Source: Chromatiales bacterium | GTDB lineage: Bacteria; Pseudomonadota; Gammaproteobacteria; Steroidobacterales; GCA-2729495 | Length of the DNA: 64,000 bases | Direction: 5' to 3' | Assembly: GCA_024234935.1 (NCBI GenBank) | Contig: JACKNI010000001.1 | Location: 124,001 to 188,000 of the forward strand | Part shown: one piece after another, positions 41,970 through 51,055 of the stretch | Numbering within the stretch: the stretch's first letter is position 1 | Layout: each line of letters opens with the position of its first letter | The notes under the pieces: model-generated | What the model was told of the DNA's origin: nothing | Seen by the model: only the letters and a program-made list of their open reading frames with translations | The model's database searches: none | Position numbers and translations under genes: made by a program

Positions 41970-44651
41970 GTGTCGGATTCAGTCAACCCGAGTATTCAGC
42001 CTGATGATTTCGATCCGGACGAGACTCACGAATGGATCGAGTCGATCGACTCCGTGCTGCGCGTACATGGGGCCGAGCGTGCGCAGTTCCTGCTCAACCA
42101 GATGGTCGATCACGCACGGCGTTCCGGCGCCTATCTGCCATTTCGTCCCAATACCGCCTACCTGAACACGATTCCGCTCTGGCTGCAGCCCGAGTATCCC
42201 GGCGATCGCGCCATCGAGCGGCGAATCGAGGCCTATCTGCGCTGGAACGCGATGGCCATGGTGGTGCAGGCCAACCGGCGGAGCACCGAGTATGGCGGCC
42301 ACATCGCGACCTATGCTTCAGCGACGACCCTGTATGAGGTCGGTTTCAATCACTTCTGGCGGGCGGCCAACGCCGAGTCCGGCGGTGACCTGATCTACAT
42401 CCAGGGTCATTCGTCACCGGGAATCTATGCCCGTGCCTATCTCGAGGGCAGGCTGAGCGAAGAACAGCTCGACTATTTTCGCCAGGAAGTGGCCGGCAAG
42501 GGCAAGGGACTTTCTTCCTATCCGCACCCATGGCTGATGCCGGACTTCTGGCAGTTCCCGACCGTATCGATGGGCCTCGGCCCGATGATGGGCATCTATC
42601 AGGCCCGCTTCATGAAGTATCTGGAGCATCGCGGCCTTGCCGACACCAGCGGGCGCAAGGTCTGGTGTTTCCTCGGCGATGGCGAGATGGACGAGCCGGA
42701 GTCGATGGGCGCAATCACGATGCCGGTGCGCGAGAAGCTCGACAACCTGATCTTCGTGATCAACTGCAATCTGCAGCGTCTCGATGGCCCGGTACGCGGC
42801 AACGGCAAGATCATCCAGGAACTCGAAGCAGCGTTTCGCGGTGCCGGCTGGGCAGTCATCAAGGTACTCTGGGGCTCGCGCTGGGATCCGCTGCTGGCGG
42901 AAGACCACCAGGGCTTCCTGCATCGACGGATGGAAGAAGCGGTCGATGGCGAATACCAGAATTTCAAGGCTGCCGGTGGCGCCTATACCCGGGAGCACTT
43001 TTTCGGCAAGTATCCCGAACTGAAGGCTATGGTCGCCCACATGTCGGATGACGAGATCTGGCGGCTCAATCGCGGTGGTCTCGATGCCATCAAGGTACAC
43101 GCCGCTTATGCGCGTGCCATGCAGCAGGACGGTCGTCCGGTGGTCATTCTGGCGAAGACCATCAAGGGTTATGGTCTCGGTCAGGCGGGCGAAGGGCGCA
43201 TGACAGCGCACCAGACCAAGAAGCTCGACGTCGACGATCTGAAGGCGCTGCGCGACCGCTTTCACATCCCCATTTCTGATGCCGACATCGACAAGGTTCC
43301 GTTTTACCGACCAGCGCCGGACAGCGAGGAGATGCGCTACCTGCAGGAGCGCCGCAAGCAGCTCGGTGGTTATCTCCCCGCGCGCAAGCGGCAGATCGAG
43401 CCGCTCGTGGTGCCCGGCCTGGACTTGTTCAAGACCCAGCTGGAAGGCACGGGTGACCGGGCTGCATCGACGACGATGGTATTTGTCCGCCTGCTAAACA
43501 GCCTGCTGCGCGATCCGGCCATCGGCAAGAACGTCGTACCGATCGTGCCCGATGAGGCACGCACCTTCGGCATGGAAGGCATGTTCCGGCAGATCGGCAT
43601 CTATTCCTCGGTAGGGCAGCTCTACACGCCGCAGGATGCCGAGCAGCTCATGTACTACCGCGAGGACAAGGAGGGCCAGATCCTCCAGGAAGGCATCAAC
43701 GAAGGCGGCGCCTTCTGCTCCTGGCTCGCGGCGGCAACCTCTTATGCGAATCATGGCGTGTACATGATTCCCTTCTACATCTTCTATTCGATGTTCGGCT
43801 TTCAGCGCATCGGCGACTTCATCTGGGCGGCGGGCGACTCGCAGGCCAAGGGCTTCCTGCTCGGTGCAACGGCTGGCCGCACCACGCTGGCCGGTGAAGG
43901 TTTGCAGCACCAGGACGGACACAGCCATCTGGCTGCATCCACGATCCCGAACTGCGTGGCCTACGATCCGGCATACGGCTACGAACTTGCCGTGATCATG
44001 CACGACGGAATGCGGCGGATGTACGAGAGACAGGAGCGTGTCTTCTACTACATCACCGTCATGAACGAGAACTATGTCCAGCCCGCCATGCCCGAGGGCG
44101 TCGAAGAAGGCATCCTGCGCGGCATGTACCGGCTGCGGAGCGGAGCGCGTAAGAAGCTGCATGTGCAGTTGATGGGGTCCGGCACCATCCTGCGGGAAGT
44201 GATCGCGGCAGCGGAGATGCTCGAGAAAGACTTCCAGGTGTCGTCAGACGTCTGGAGCGTGACCAGTTTTACCGAGCTGCGGCGCGATGGCATCGACTGC
44301 GACCGCTGGAACATGCTGCATCCCGCAGAGGCGCCCCGGCGGTCCTTTGTGGCGAGCAATCTGGCAGACCAGGCCGGACCCTGCATAGCGGCCACCGACT
44401 ACATGCGCATCGTCGCTGACCAGATCCGGCCCTGGATGCCCGGTCGCTATGTGGTGCTGGGTACAGACGGCTTTGGCCGCAGCGATTCCCGGGCTGCGCT
44501 GCGCGAGTTCTTCGAGGTGGATTCCCGGTATGTCGTGATCGCCGCGCTCAAGGCGCTTGCCGATGAAGGCAGTATCGATGCGAAAACGGTTGCGAAAGCG
44601 ATTGCAACGCTCGGCGTTGATCCCGCCAGACCGAATCCTGTGACTGTCTGA
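41970..44651 (+). CDS. aceE: Pyruvate dehydrogenase E1 component, homodimeric type
   Basis: An 893-residue ThDP enzyme, near E. coli AceE (887). The ThDP/Mg motif is GDGEMDEPESMGAIT ending in VINCN near residue 270. GHSSPGIYARAYLEGRL and the histidine loop AGEGRMTAHQTKK are also conserved. It starts with GTG at 41970, preceded by GGAG at seven-base spacing, and begins MSDSVNPSIQ. It feeds pyruvate to the E2 and E3 encoded next. No PdhR-type regulator is adjacent. Confidence 0.97.
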   Translation: MSDSVNPSIQPDDFDPDETHEWIESIDSVLRVHGAERAQFLLNQMVDHARRSGAYLPFRPNTAYLNTIPLWLQPEYPGDRAIERRIEAYLRWNAMAMVVQANRRSTEYGGHIATYASATTLYEVGFNHFWRAANAESGGDLIYIQGHSSPGIYARAYLEGRLSEEQLDYFRQEVAGKGKGLSSYPHPWLMPDFWQFPTVSMGLGPMMGIYQARFMKYLEHRGLADTSGRKVWCFLGDGEMDEPESMGAITMPVREKLDNLIFVINCNLQRLDGPVRGNGKIIQELEAAFRGAGWAVIKVLWGSRWDPLLAEDHQGFLHRRMEEAVDGEYQNFKAAGGAYTREHFFGKYPELKAMVAHMSDDEIWRLNRGGLDAIKVHAAYARAMQQDGRPVVILAKTIKGYGLGQAGEGRMTAHQTKKLDVDDLKALRDRFHIPISDADIDKVPFYRPAPDSEEMRYLQERRKQLGGYLPARKRQIEPLVVPGLDLFKTQLEGTGDRAASTTMVFVRLLNSLLRDPAIGKNVVPIVPDEARTFGMEGMFRQIGIYSSVGQLYTPQDAEQLMYYREDKEGQILQEGINEGGAFCSWLAAATSYANHGVYMIPFYIFYSMFGFQRIGDFIWAAGDSQAKGFLLGATAGRTTLAGEGLQHQDGHSHLAASTIPNCVAYDPAYGYELAVIMHDGMRRMYERQERVFYYITVMNENYVQPAMPEGVEEGILRGMYRLRSGARKKLHVQLMGSGTILREVIAAAEMLEKDFQVSSDVWSVTSFTELRRDGIDCDRWNMLHPAEAPRRSFVASNLADQAGPCIAATDYMRIVADQIRPWMPGRYVVLGTDGFGRSDSRAALREFFEVDSRYVVIAALKALADEGSIDAKTVAKAIATLGVDPARPNPVTV

Positions 44652-44674
44652 TTTTTCCGGGTTGAGAGCAATTC

Positions 44675-45970
44675 ATGGCACGACGTGAGATAAGAGTCCC
44701 GGATCTCGGCGACTTCAAGGACGTCGAGATCGTCGAGGTTGTGGTCAAGCCGGGCGATCAGGTGCGTGCCGAGCAGACGCTGATCACGCTGGAGACCGAC
44801 AAGGCGGCGATGGAAGTGCCATCGCCCGTGGCCGGCAAGGTCATCGAACTGAAAGTCGCCCAGGGTGGCCGCGTGTCCACCGGTGACCTGATCGCCTTCC
44901 TTGAAGCAGACGAGGCGGAAACGGCAGCGGCGACACAGCCGCCGGAAGCGAAATCGGCCGCACCGGCTCCCGCGCGAACCGAAGCGCCTGCGGCGCCGCC
45001 CGCACGTCGTACCCTGGAGCCCTCGCGACCCGCCGCTGCGCAGGCCTTGCCGCCGATCGATGAGTCCACGTTCTCGCGCGCCCATGCCAGTCCTTCGGTG
45101 CGCAAGTTCGCCCGCGAACTCGGTGTGGATCTCGGCCGGGTAAGAGGCTCGGGCCAGAAGGGCCGTGTGCTGCTCGACGACGTCAAGCAGTTCGTGAAGT
45201 CGGTGATGAGCGGCGCAGTCAGCTCCGGCCCTTCGCTGCCGAAGGTTCCGGCGGTGGACTTTGCGAAATACGGCCCGGTCGAGGTCTCGCCGCTGTCACG
45301 CGTGCGCAGGATTTCCGGTCCGCGCCTGCAGGCAGCCTGGCTCAACATTCCGCATGTCACACAGCAGGACGAGGCCGATATCACCGCACTCGAAGAGCGG
45401 CGCAAGGCGCTCAGGGACAAGGCTGCCGCAGAGGGAGTAAAGCTCACGCCACTGGCTTTCTTCGTCCGTGCGGCCGTGCTCGGGCTGCGGGAGTTTCCGG
45501 ACTTCAACAGTTCGCTGACCGAAGACGGTACCGGTCTCGTACACAAGAAGTACTGGCATATCGGCTTTGCCGCCGATACGCCGCAGGGCCTGGTGGTGCC
45601 GGTGATCCGCGATGCCGACCAGAAAGACCTGTTCACGATCGCCCGCGAACTCGGTGTACTGAGTGAGAAGGCACGCAGCGGCAAGCTCACGGCTGGGGAG
45701 ATGCAGGGTGGCACCTTCACGATTTCGAGCCTCGGTGGAATCGGCGGCACCTACTTCAGTCCGATCGTGAACGCGCCGGAAGTGGCGATACTCGGCGTTG
45801 GCCGCGCCAGCATCAAACCGGTCTGGGCAAAGGACAAGTTTGTGCCACGCATGGTCCTGCCGCTGTCGCTGGCTTACGACCATCGCGTCATCGACGGTGC
45901 GACCGGCGCCCGCTTTTCCACCTTCCTCGTCAGCCTGCTGGGCGACGTGGATCGTCTGCTGGCGGACTGA
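44675..45970 (+). CDS. aceF: Pyruvate dehydrogenase E2, dihydrolipoyl acetyltransferase
   Basis: A 431-residue E2 with one lipoyl domain (lipoylated Lys in ETDKAAMEVPS near residue 44). A proline/alanine linker follows. Then comes an E3/E1-binding domain (ASPSVRKFARELGVDLGRV, about 130-165) and a catalytic domain ending in YDHRVIDGATGARF with the active-site His and Asp. E. coli AceF has three lipoyl domains; the second lipoyl domain here is carried by the E3 gene. It lies 23 bases after aceE and 6 before lpdA. Confidence 0.96.
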   Translation: MARREIRVPDLGDFKDVEIVEVVVKPGDQVRAEQTLITLETDKAAMEVPSPVAGKVIELKVAQGGRVSTGDLIAFLEADEAETAAATQPPEAKSAAPAPARTEAPAAPPARRTLEPSRPAAAQALPPIDESTFSRAHASPSVRKFARELGVDLGRVRGSGQKGRVLLDDVKQFVKSVMSGAVSSGPSLPKVPAVDFAKYGPVEVSPLSRVRRISGPRLQAAWLNIPHVTQQDEADITALEERRKALRDKAAAEGVKLTPLAFFVRAAVLGLREFPDFNSSLTEDGTGLVHKKYWHIGFAADTPQGLVVPVIRDADQKDLFTIARELGVLSEKARSGKLTAGEMQGGTFTISSLGGIGGTYFSPIVNAPEVAILGVGRASIKPVWAKDKFVPRMVLPLSLAYDHRVIDGATGARFSTFLVSLLGDVDRLLAD

Positions 45971-45976
45971 GCGGCG

Positions 45977-47854
45977 ATGGCAGTAATCGAGGTCAAGGTT
46001 CCCAATCTCGGCGACTTCAAGGACGTCGAGATCATCGAAGTGCATGTGGCGATTGGCGATACCGTCAAGCCCGAAGGCACGCTGATCACGCTGGAAACAG
46101 ACAAGGCTGCGATGGAAGTGCCATCGACTGCCGGTGGCGTGGTCGAAGAGCTGCTGGTGAAAAAGGGCGACCGGGTTTCGGAAGGACAGCTGATCGTCAG
46201 GCTGGACGGCGAAGCGATCGCTGTGCCGGCCAGTTCCCCGGCCAAGGCGCCGGCCAGCGCTGCGGCCAGCGGTCCGGCCAGCGCTGCGGCCAGCGGTCCG
46301 GCCACCAGTCCGGCCAGCGCTGCGGCCAGCGCTGCGGCGGGCGCAGCGGCGGGCCGGTCGGCTGGCAGTGCGGGTGCGGCGCCGGCAGCCGGTGCACCGG
46401 CGCCGTCTGCCAGGGCGATACCGGATACCGCAGCGACCTATAGCGGCCCGGTTGATCTGGAAACAGAATTGCTGGTGCTGGGTGCGGGCCCCGGTGGTTA
46501 TCCGGCGGCTTTTCGCGCGGCCGATCTCGGCCTCAAGGTCACGCTGGTCGAACGCTGGGCCACGCTCGGTGGTGTCTGCCTGAATGTCGGCTGCATTCCA
46601 TCGAAAGCGCTGCTGCATGCGGCCAAGGTCATCGACGACGTCGAGGGCATGGCCGACTGCGGGCTGCGCTTTGGCGAGCCGCAGATCGATATGGCTGCAC
46701 TGCGCGGCTGGAAGGACCGCACCGTCGGCAAACTGACCGGCGGCCTGGCGATGCTGGCGCAGAAACGCAAGGTCGATATCGTGCGCGGTACGGGCAGTTT
46801 CCTGTCGCCGTACCATCTGGAAGTCGTCGATGGCGGGCAGCGCAAAGTCATCGCCTTCAGGCAATGCGTGATCGCGGCGGGTTCCGAGTCCGTGCGTCTG
46901 CCGGGATTTCCGGATGACCCGCGCATCATCGATTCCACCGGTGCGCTGGAGCTGCGCAGCGTGCCGAAGACCATGCTGGTGGTGGGCGGCGGCATCATCG
47001 GACTGGAAATGGCTACCGTCTACAGCGCGCTCGGCACGAAGATCTCGGTGGTCGAACTCACCGATGGCCTGATGCCGGGCTGTGATCCGGACCTGGTCCG
47101 CCCCTTGCAGCGGCGCATCGCCAAACGCTACGCACAGATCATGACCGGCACAAAGGTGACCAGGATCGTGCCGGCTGCTGATGGCCTGCAGGTTACTTTT
47201 GAAGGCAAGACCTCAGCGACCGAGACCTACGACCAGGTCTTGATGGCGGTGGGCCGTGCGCCTAACGGCAAGCGTCTGTCGGCGGAGAAGGCCGGGGTAA
47301 CGGTAGACCAGCGCGGCTTCATTCCGGTCGACAAACAGATGCGTACCAATTTGCCGCACATCTTTGCGGTCGGCGACATCGTCGGCCAGCCGATGCTCGC
47401 CCACAAGGCCAATCACGAAGGCCGCGTGGCCGCTGAAGTTGCGGCGGGCCACAAGGCGGCGTTCGATGCGCGGGTGATACCCTCAGTCGCTTATACCGAT
47501 CCGGAGATCGCCTGGGTCGGCATCACGGAGAGCGAAGCGAAAGCGCAGGGCGTCGACTACGGCAAGGGCCAGTTCCCCTGGGCCGCGAGTGGCCGGGCGC
47601 TCGGCCTCAATCGCGACGAGGGCATGACCAAGCTGCTCTTCGATGCAAAGACCCACCGCGTGATCGGCGCCGGCATCGTCGGTCCGAACGCCGGCGATCT
47701 CATCTCCGAAGTCGCTCTCGCCATCGAGATGGGCTGCGATGCTGCCGATATCGGGCTCACCATCCATCCGCACCCGACCCTGTCGGAAACCGTGGCCTTC
47801 GCGGCGGAGGCCTTCGAAGGCACGCTGGTCGATCTGTACCTGCCGAAGAAATAG
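45977..47854 (+). CDS. lpdA: Dihydrolipoyl dehydrogenase (E3) with N-terminal lipoyl domain
   Basis: A 625-residue E3. Residues 1 to about 80 form a lipoyl domain (ETDKAAMEVPS) close in sequence to that of AceF. A repetitive Ala/Ser/Gly/Pro linker (about 80-150) follows. The flavoprotein has FAD motif GAGPGGYPAAFRAADLG, redox disulfide GVCLNVGCIPSK, NAD motif VGGGIIGLEMATVYSALG and the terminal His-Glu pair in HPHPTLSE. Lipoyl-bearing E3s are known in several Proteobacteria. Last gene of the operon. Confidence 0.97.
   Translation: MAVIEVKVPNLGDFKDVEIIEVHVAIGDTVKPEGTLITLETDKAAMEVPSTAGGVVEELLVKKGDRVSEGQLIVRLDGEAIAVPASSPAKAPASAAASGPASAAASGPATSPASAAASAAAGAAAGRSAGSAGAAPAAGAPAPSARAIPDTAATYSGPVDLETELLVLGAGPGGYPAAFRAADLGLKVTLVERWATLGGVCLNVGCIPSKALLHAAKVIDDVEGMADCGLRFGEPQIDMAALRGWKDRTVGKLTGGLAMLAQKRKVDIVRGTGSFLSPYHLEVVDGGQRKVIAFRQCVIAAGSESVRLPGFPDDPRIIDSTGALELRSVPKTMLVVGGGIIGLEMATVYSALGTKISVVELTDGLMPGCDPDLVRPLQRRIAKRYAQIMTGTKVTRIVPAADGLQVTFEGKTSATETYDQVLMAVGRAPNGKRLSAEKAGVTVDQRGFIPVDKQMRTNLPHIFAVGDIVGQPMLAHKANHEGRVAAEVAAGHKAAFDARVIPSVAYTDPEIAWVGITESEAKAQGVDYGKGQFPWAASGRALGLNRDEGMTKLLFDAKTHRVIGAGIVGPNAGDLISEVALAIEMGCDAADIGLTIHPHPTLSETVAFAAEAFEGTLVDLYLPKK
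46251..46336 (+). repeat. In-frame tandem repeats encoding the E3 linker
   Basis: A 24-base unit starting CGGCCAGCGCTG is repeated back-to-back at 46251 and 46275, with a further partial copy at 46311. It encodes alternating A-A-A-S-G-P blocks. Because the unit is a multiple of three, copy-number change would alter linker length without breaking the frame. Confidence 0.85.
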
Positions 47855-47905
47855 CTCGCCAACGGCTAGCGATGGCCAGCTTCTGGCTTGCCTTCATTCG
47901 GGAAA

Positions 47906-47937
47906 AAAGTTCCGGGCCATCCATGGCCCGGAACTTT
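47906..47937 (-). terminator. Rho-independent terminator for the chelatase-like gene
   Basis: Arms AAAGTTCCGGGCCAT and ATGGCCCGGAACTTT form a perfect 15-bp stem with a two-base loop. Read on the minus strand it ends in a run of six T, right after the secreted-protein gene that stops at 47990. On the plus strand no T-run follows, but the stem may still help end lpdA transcripts. Confidence 0.85.
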
Positions 47938-47945
47938 CCTAATCA

Positions 47946-47975
47946 CCGTACTGCAAGCAGGGGCTCGCAGTACGG
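47946..47975. repeat. Second inverted repeat between lpdA and the chelatase-like gene
   Basis: CCGTACTGC (47946-47954) and GCAGTACGG (47967-47975) pair exactly around a 12-base loop. It sits between the minus-strand stop at 47990 and the strong terminator, so it may protect the mRNA 3' end or serve as an auxiliary terminator. Confidence 0.55.
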
Positions 47976-47989
47976 GAATCGATTGACGC

Positions 47990-49795
47990 CTACGGTGCCG
48001 CGATCTTTTGCCAGACCTTGGTACCGACATAGGCGCCAACCAGCGGGCTGTCGCTTGGTGGCGTCCACAGGGCCCACGTACCGGTGTACTGGTTCTGTAC
48101 CGGTGCATTCACGTCTGGTGCGCCCTGGTTCGGGTCATAGCCCAGATGGCCATACTCCGATACGGCATAGGCGAGGTTGGGATCAAGCGCACTGATGGGC
48201 GAAGTGGCCGAGGACTGGCGCAGCGGCGGGTAGGGCTGGGTCGTGGCAGGGCAGCCACTCATCACGAAACAGCAGCCTTCAGTGCCGGTGCCGCCGGGTA
48301 TCTTGCACTGCGTGTTTGCCCAGTTGCCCCAGTAGGCAGCGAAGGGATGGCCGACACCCGGATAGGTGTCGTAGTCCTTGGTGTTCCAGTACAGCCAGTT
48401 CTTGAAGCCGATTTCCTTGGCAATCTGGTTGGGAATCTCGACCAGATTGAGTACCGATTCCGACATGATCTGCGGAAACGCGATGATGATGTGCTTGATG
48501 CCGCGGTTCTTCAGCTCTTCCAGGGCATCCCAGTACAGGTAGCCATCCAGGCCGGTCGGCAGCACATCATGGCTTTCATACAGCCATGCTTCGCCCAGAT
48601 TTTCGCCGCGCATCGCGCGCGTGCGTTCCATCTGCGAAAAGGTTGGTGGCTTCGGGATGATGTTCGGATTGATTTCCGACCGTCCGAACCATGCGCCGAT
48701 GATGTTCTGTTCCGCAATCTGCGGGAACAGGGTGCGCAGCGACTGCCGGATCTTCTGGTTGAGCGCCACCGTGTCATCGATCTTCGGGTCGAACCACTGT
48801 TTGTTGGCGCCCACATGGTGATTCATCAGCACCACCGCCGTTTCGTTGAGCGGAACATTGCTGTTGATTGCGCGGACAATGCCCACCACCTGGATCCAGG
48901 CCAGGGCCGGATCCTCGGTGAACGGGTTGGGTCGGCCGGTCAACGGCACTGCTGCATCCGTGACGGGTGCGCCGAGTGAGGAGGTCCAGTTCGCCGGGGC
49001 GGTCGGGTAGGAGTCGGTCATCAGGTTCGACGGATCATTGACCCACTCGACCGTCACGCTTTTCCCGTTTGCAGTGTTGTAGGCGTTGACCAACTTGCGG
49101 GTTTCGCTGATCTGCTCAAAGGTTTTCCAGAAACGTACACCGCTGGTGGTGGTGTCAACGACGATCAGCCGGCTGATGTCGTTGGCGAGCATGCGCTCAA
49201 CGGCCCCATCGACGTTGTAACGCTGTGGATCACAACCTGCCCAGGGGCCACCGTCGGTCGGGCCGCCACAGTAGGTCAGGGGCGCACCGCCAGCGACCTG
49301 CGGGTTGTACATGCCGCGTGGATTCGGCAAGTCGGCCGGGTTGTCGCTGATCCAGCTCATTTTCCCCGTGAAAATGGTTACAGGGGTCTTTTTGTTGATC
49401 TTGTTGTAGCTGGCAGCCCGGATGTTCAGCGCGGAGGTCATGTGCGCCAGTTGGGTATCGGTGATCGAGTTGTAGCGGTCCTGCCCACCCAGCCGCGCAT
49501 ATTCGAAATCATATTTTTTCGACTGGGCCTGGCCGGTCGGATCAAGCAGCATCAGTGGCCAGAATGTGGGATTCCAGATGATGTTCTTGTAACCGAATGA
49601 ATTTGCATCGTAATAAAACATCTGTGCGCTGGAGTCCCAGGCGTTTTGCGGGCCCCAGCTTGTCGCTCCACCGTGGATCGCGTAGAGCACGCCAATACGT
49701 TGCGGTGGACTTGGCGGTGCAGCACCAGCCTGGCTGGCCAGTGTCAGACACAGGGCGGCCAGCAAACCGGCCCGGATCGTTTTCTTGCGTAGCAT
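47990..49795 (-). CDS. Secreted protein with ferrochelatase-like (class II chelatase) features
   Basis: A 601-residue protein with a Sec signal peptide (about residues 1-26, ending ASQAGA). I do not recognise a named family. The C-terminal half has IKHIIIAFPQIMSESVLNLVE followed by an I-A-K-E-I-G-F segment, closely patterned on the ferrochelatase strand-helix that reads '.vvp.gF.sDh.Etl.Eid'. An early GVLYAIHGG and a central VVLMNHHVGANKQW could be metal-binding histidine sites. It may bind a tetrapyrrole or metal in the periplasm, but catalysis is unproved. A strong terminator follows. Confidence 0.6.
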   Translation of the reverse strand: MLRKKTIRAGLLAALCLTLASQAGAAPPSPPQRIGVLYAIHGGATSWGPQNAWDSSAQMFYYDANSFGYKNIIWNPTFWPLMLLDPTGQAQSKKYDFEYARLGGQDRYNSITDTQLAHMTSALNIRAASYNKINKKTPVTIFTGKMSWISDNPADLPNPRGMYNPQVAGGAPLTYCGGPTDGGPWAGCDPQRYNVDGAVERMLANDISRLIVVDTTTSGVRFWKTFEQISETRKLVNAYNTANGKSVTVEWVNDPSNLMTDSYPTAPANWTSSLGAPVTDAAVPLTGRPNPFTEDPALAWIQVVGIVRAINSNVPLNETAVVLMNHHVGANKQWFDPKIDDTVALNQKIRQSLRTLFPQIAEQNIIGAWFGRSEINPNIIPKPPTFSQMERTRAMRGENLGEAWLYESHDVLPTGLDGYLYWDALEELKNRGIKHIIIAFPQIMSESVLNLVEIPNQIAKEIGFKNWLYWNTKDYDTYPGVGHPFAAYWGNWANTQCKIPGGTGTEGCCFVMSGCPATTQPYPPLRQSSATSPISALDPNLAYAVSEYGHLGYDPNQGAPDVNAPVQNQYTGTWALWTPPSDSPLVGAYVGTKVWQKIAAP

Positions 49796-50080
49796 TGTTC
49801 TCTCCCCGGATATACATGAATGACGGTTTCCCCCGTCCGCGTCCCGAGTAATCGCATCGCCGGCGATCCCTCGCAAGCGGAAAGTCTTGAATCCACGGGT
49901 ATTTGTCCTGAGTGGAGATTCATGTCAGGGGCTCTGGCATGAAATGCAGCCGGAATGACCGGCTTGTGGACGGTGAGGAGGCTGGTTTGCCCGATCCGGG
50001 CTTGCCGGTTGCCACTGCTCGTGGCATTAATTGGACAGGCCCATGATCAACAAGAACAGGCTTGGAATCGGCGAAACACG
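49796..50080. other. Intergenic region between divergent chelatase-like and LytTR genes
   Basis: 285 bases, the longest non-coding stretch here if the LytTR gene starts at 50081. It contains an imperfect inverted repeat at 49919-49943 (TTCATGTCAG, five-base loop, CTGGCATGAA; one mismatch), a candidate regulator site. No convincing small gene or promoter pair was found. A frame open from 49955 could extend the LytTR protein, but its first 40 residues look non-coding. Confidence 0.45.
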
Positions 50081-51052
50081 GTGATTGCCCAACCACTATC
50101 TGCCGTCTGGAACGGTGCTGGTCGATCGCCGCGCGGTCAGCCCGGTAATCTGCGTGACCGAAAACCCGGCCGCAGGGATCATGTTTTCTTCCTGCTGGTG
50201 ACGCCGCTGCTGATTTCCCTGTGGATTGCCGCACTGGGTATCCGGCCGATCGGTGAACTCGGCTTTGCGGCCGGCTGGTTTTATCTGGGGAGCCGGGTTC
50301 TCATCGCGTGGTGGGGCGGGCATCTGGGTGCGCTGGCAGCTGCGCACCTTGTGCGTGATCGTGGTTGGGCATTGTGGCGGATCCTGCTGCTGGGTTTCCT
50401 GATTGCCTGGTTGCCGCTCACGGTGCTTCTGTATTGCCACCTGCTGATATTTTCATGGCTGTACCCGGATCACGCGGCCAGCCTGTCACCACAGGCGGTG
50501 ACATTTACCAGTGATTACCTGCTGCGGTTGTTCAGCCGGTCCACAGTGTTTTTTCTGCCTCTCTGGATGGCTGCCGTCCATGGTTACCGGCGTCAGTTCG
50601 GCGTCGGCTGGTACACGCAGCGCGAGGCGAAGCCAGCCGCACGACTGGCTGGTCGTGAAGTAATGACCACCGATGCCTCCGCGTCCCCCGCTGCGACTGC
50701 TGTCATTGTCGACCCTGAACGGCCGGGTTTTCTGCAGCAGTCGAAGCTGCCGCCTGAATCCAGGGTTCAGACGCTGAAGGCGGCCGAGCACTACATCGAG
50801 GTGGTGAGCGACTGCGGAAGTGACCTGGTGCGCTATCGCTTCAACGATGCGATACGGGAAATGGTTGCACTGGATACTGGTAGCCAGGTGCATCGGTCCT
50901 GGTGGGTCTGCTGGGACAGCGTTGCACGGATGGTTCAGCGGGGCAGCGGGCTGGATCTCATACTGCATGACGGGCGCACAATTCCGGTCAGCCATGCCTG
51001 GAAAAACGAGGTGCGACGGCGTTGCTCTGACCGCAACCAGAGCCAGCCCTGA
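50081..51052 (+). CDS. Membrane-anchored LytTR transcriptional regulator
   Basis: About 323 residues. Four hydrophobic helices (about residues 30-180, for example FFLLVTPLLISLWIAALGI and ILLLGFLIAWLPLTVLLY) precede a C-terminal LytTR DNA-binding domain. Its landmarks are LKAAEHYIEVVSDCGSDLVR, the VHRSWWV strand and LHDGRTIPVSHAWKNEVR. No receiver domain is present, so it probably senses a membrane or periplasmic signal directly. The GTG start at 50081 is a guess supported by where the hydrophobic region begins. The neighbouring secreted protein gene may be its target. Confidence 0.82.
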   Translation: MIAQPLSAVWNGAGRSPRGQPGNLRDRKPGRRDHVFFLLVTPLLISLWIAALGIRPIGELGFAAGWFYLGSRVLIAWWGGHLGALAAAHLVRDRGWALWRILLLGFLIAWLPLTVLLYCHLLIFSWLYPDHAASLSPQAVTFTSDYLLRLFSRSTVFFLPLWMAAVHGYRRQFGVGWYTQREAKPAARLAGREVMTTDASASPAATAVIVDPERPGFLQQSKLPPESRVQTLKAAEHYIEVVSDCGSDLVRYRFNDAIREMVALDTGSQVHRSWWVCWDSVARMVQRGSGLDLILHDGRTIPVSHAWKNEVRRRCSDRNQSQP

Positions 51053-51055
51053 GCG

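Noticed and set aside
46251..46336. CRISPR-like tandem repeat
   Set aside because: Units are contiguous without spacers, in frame, and encode the lipoyl-E3 linker.
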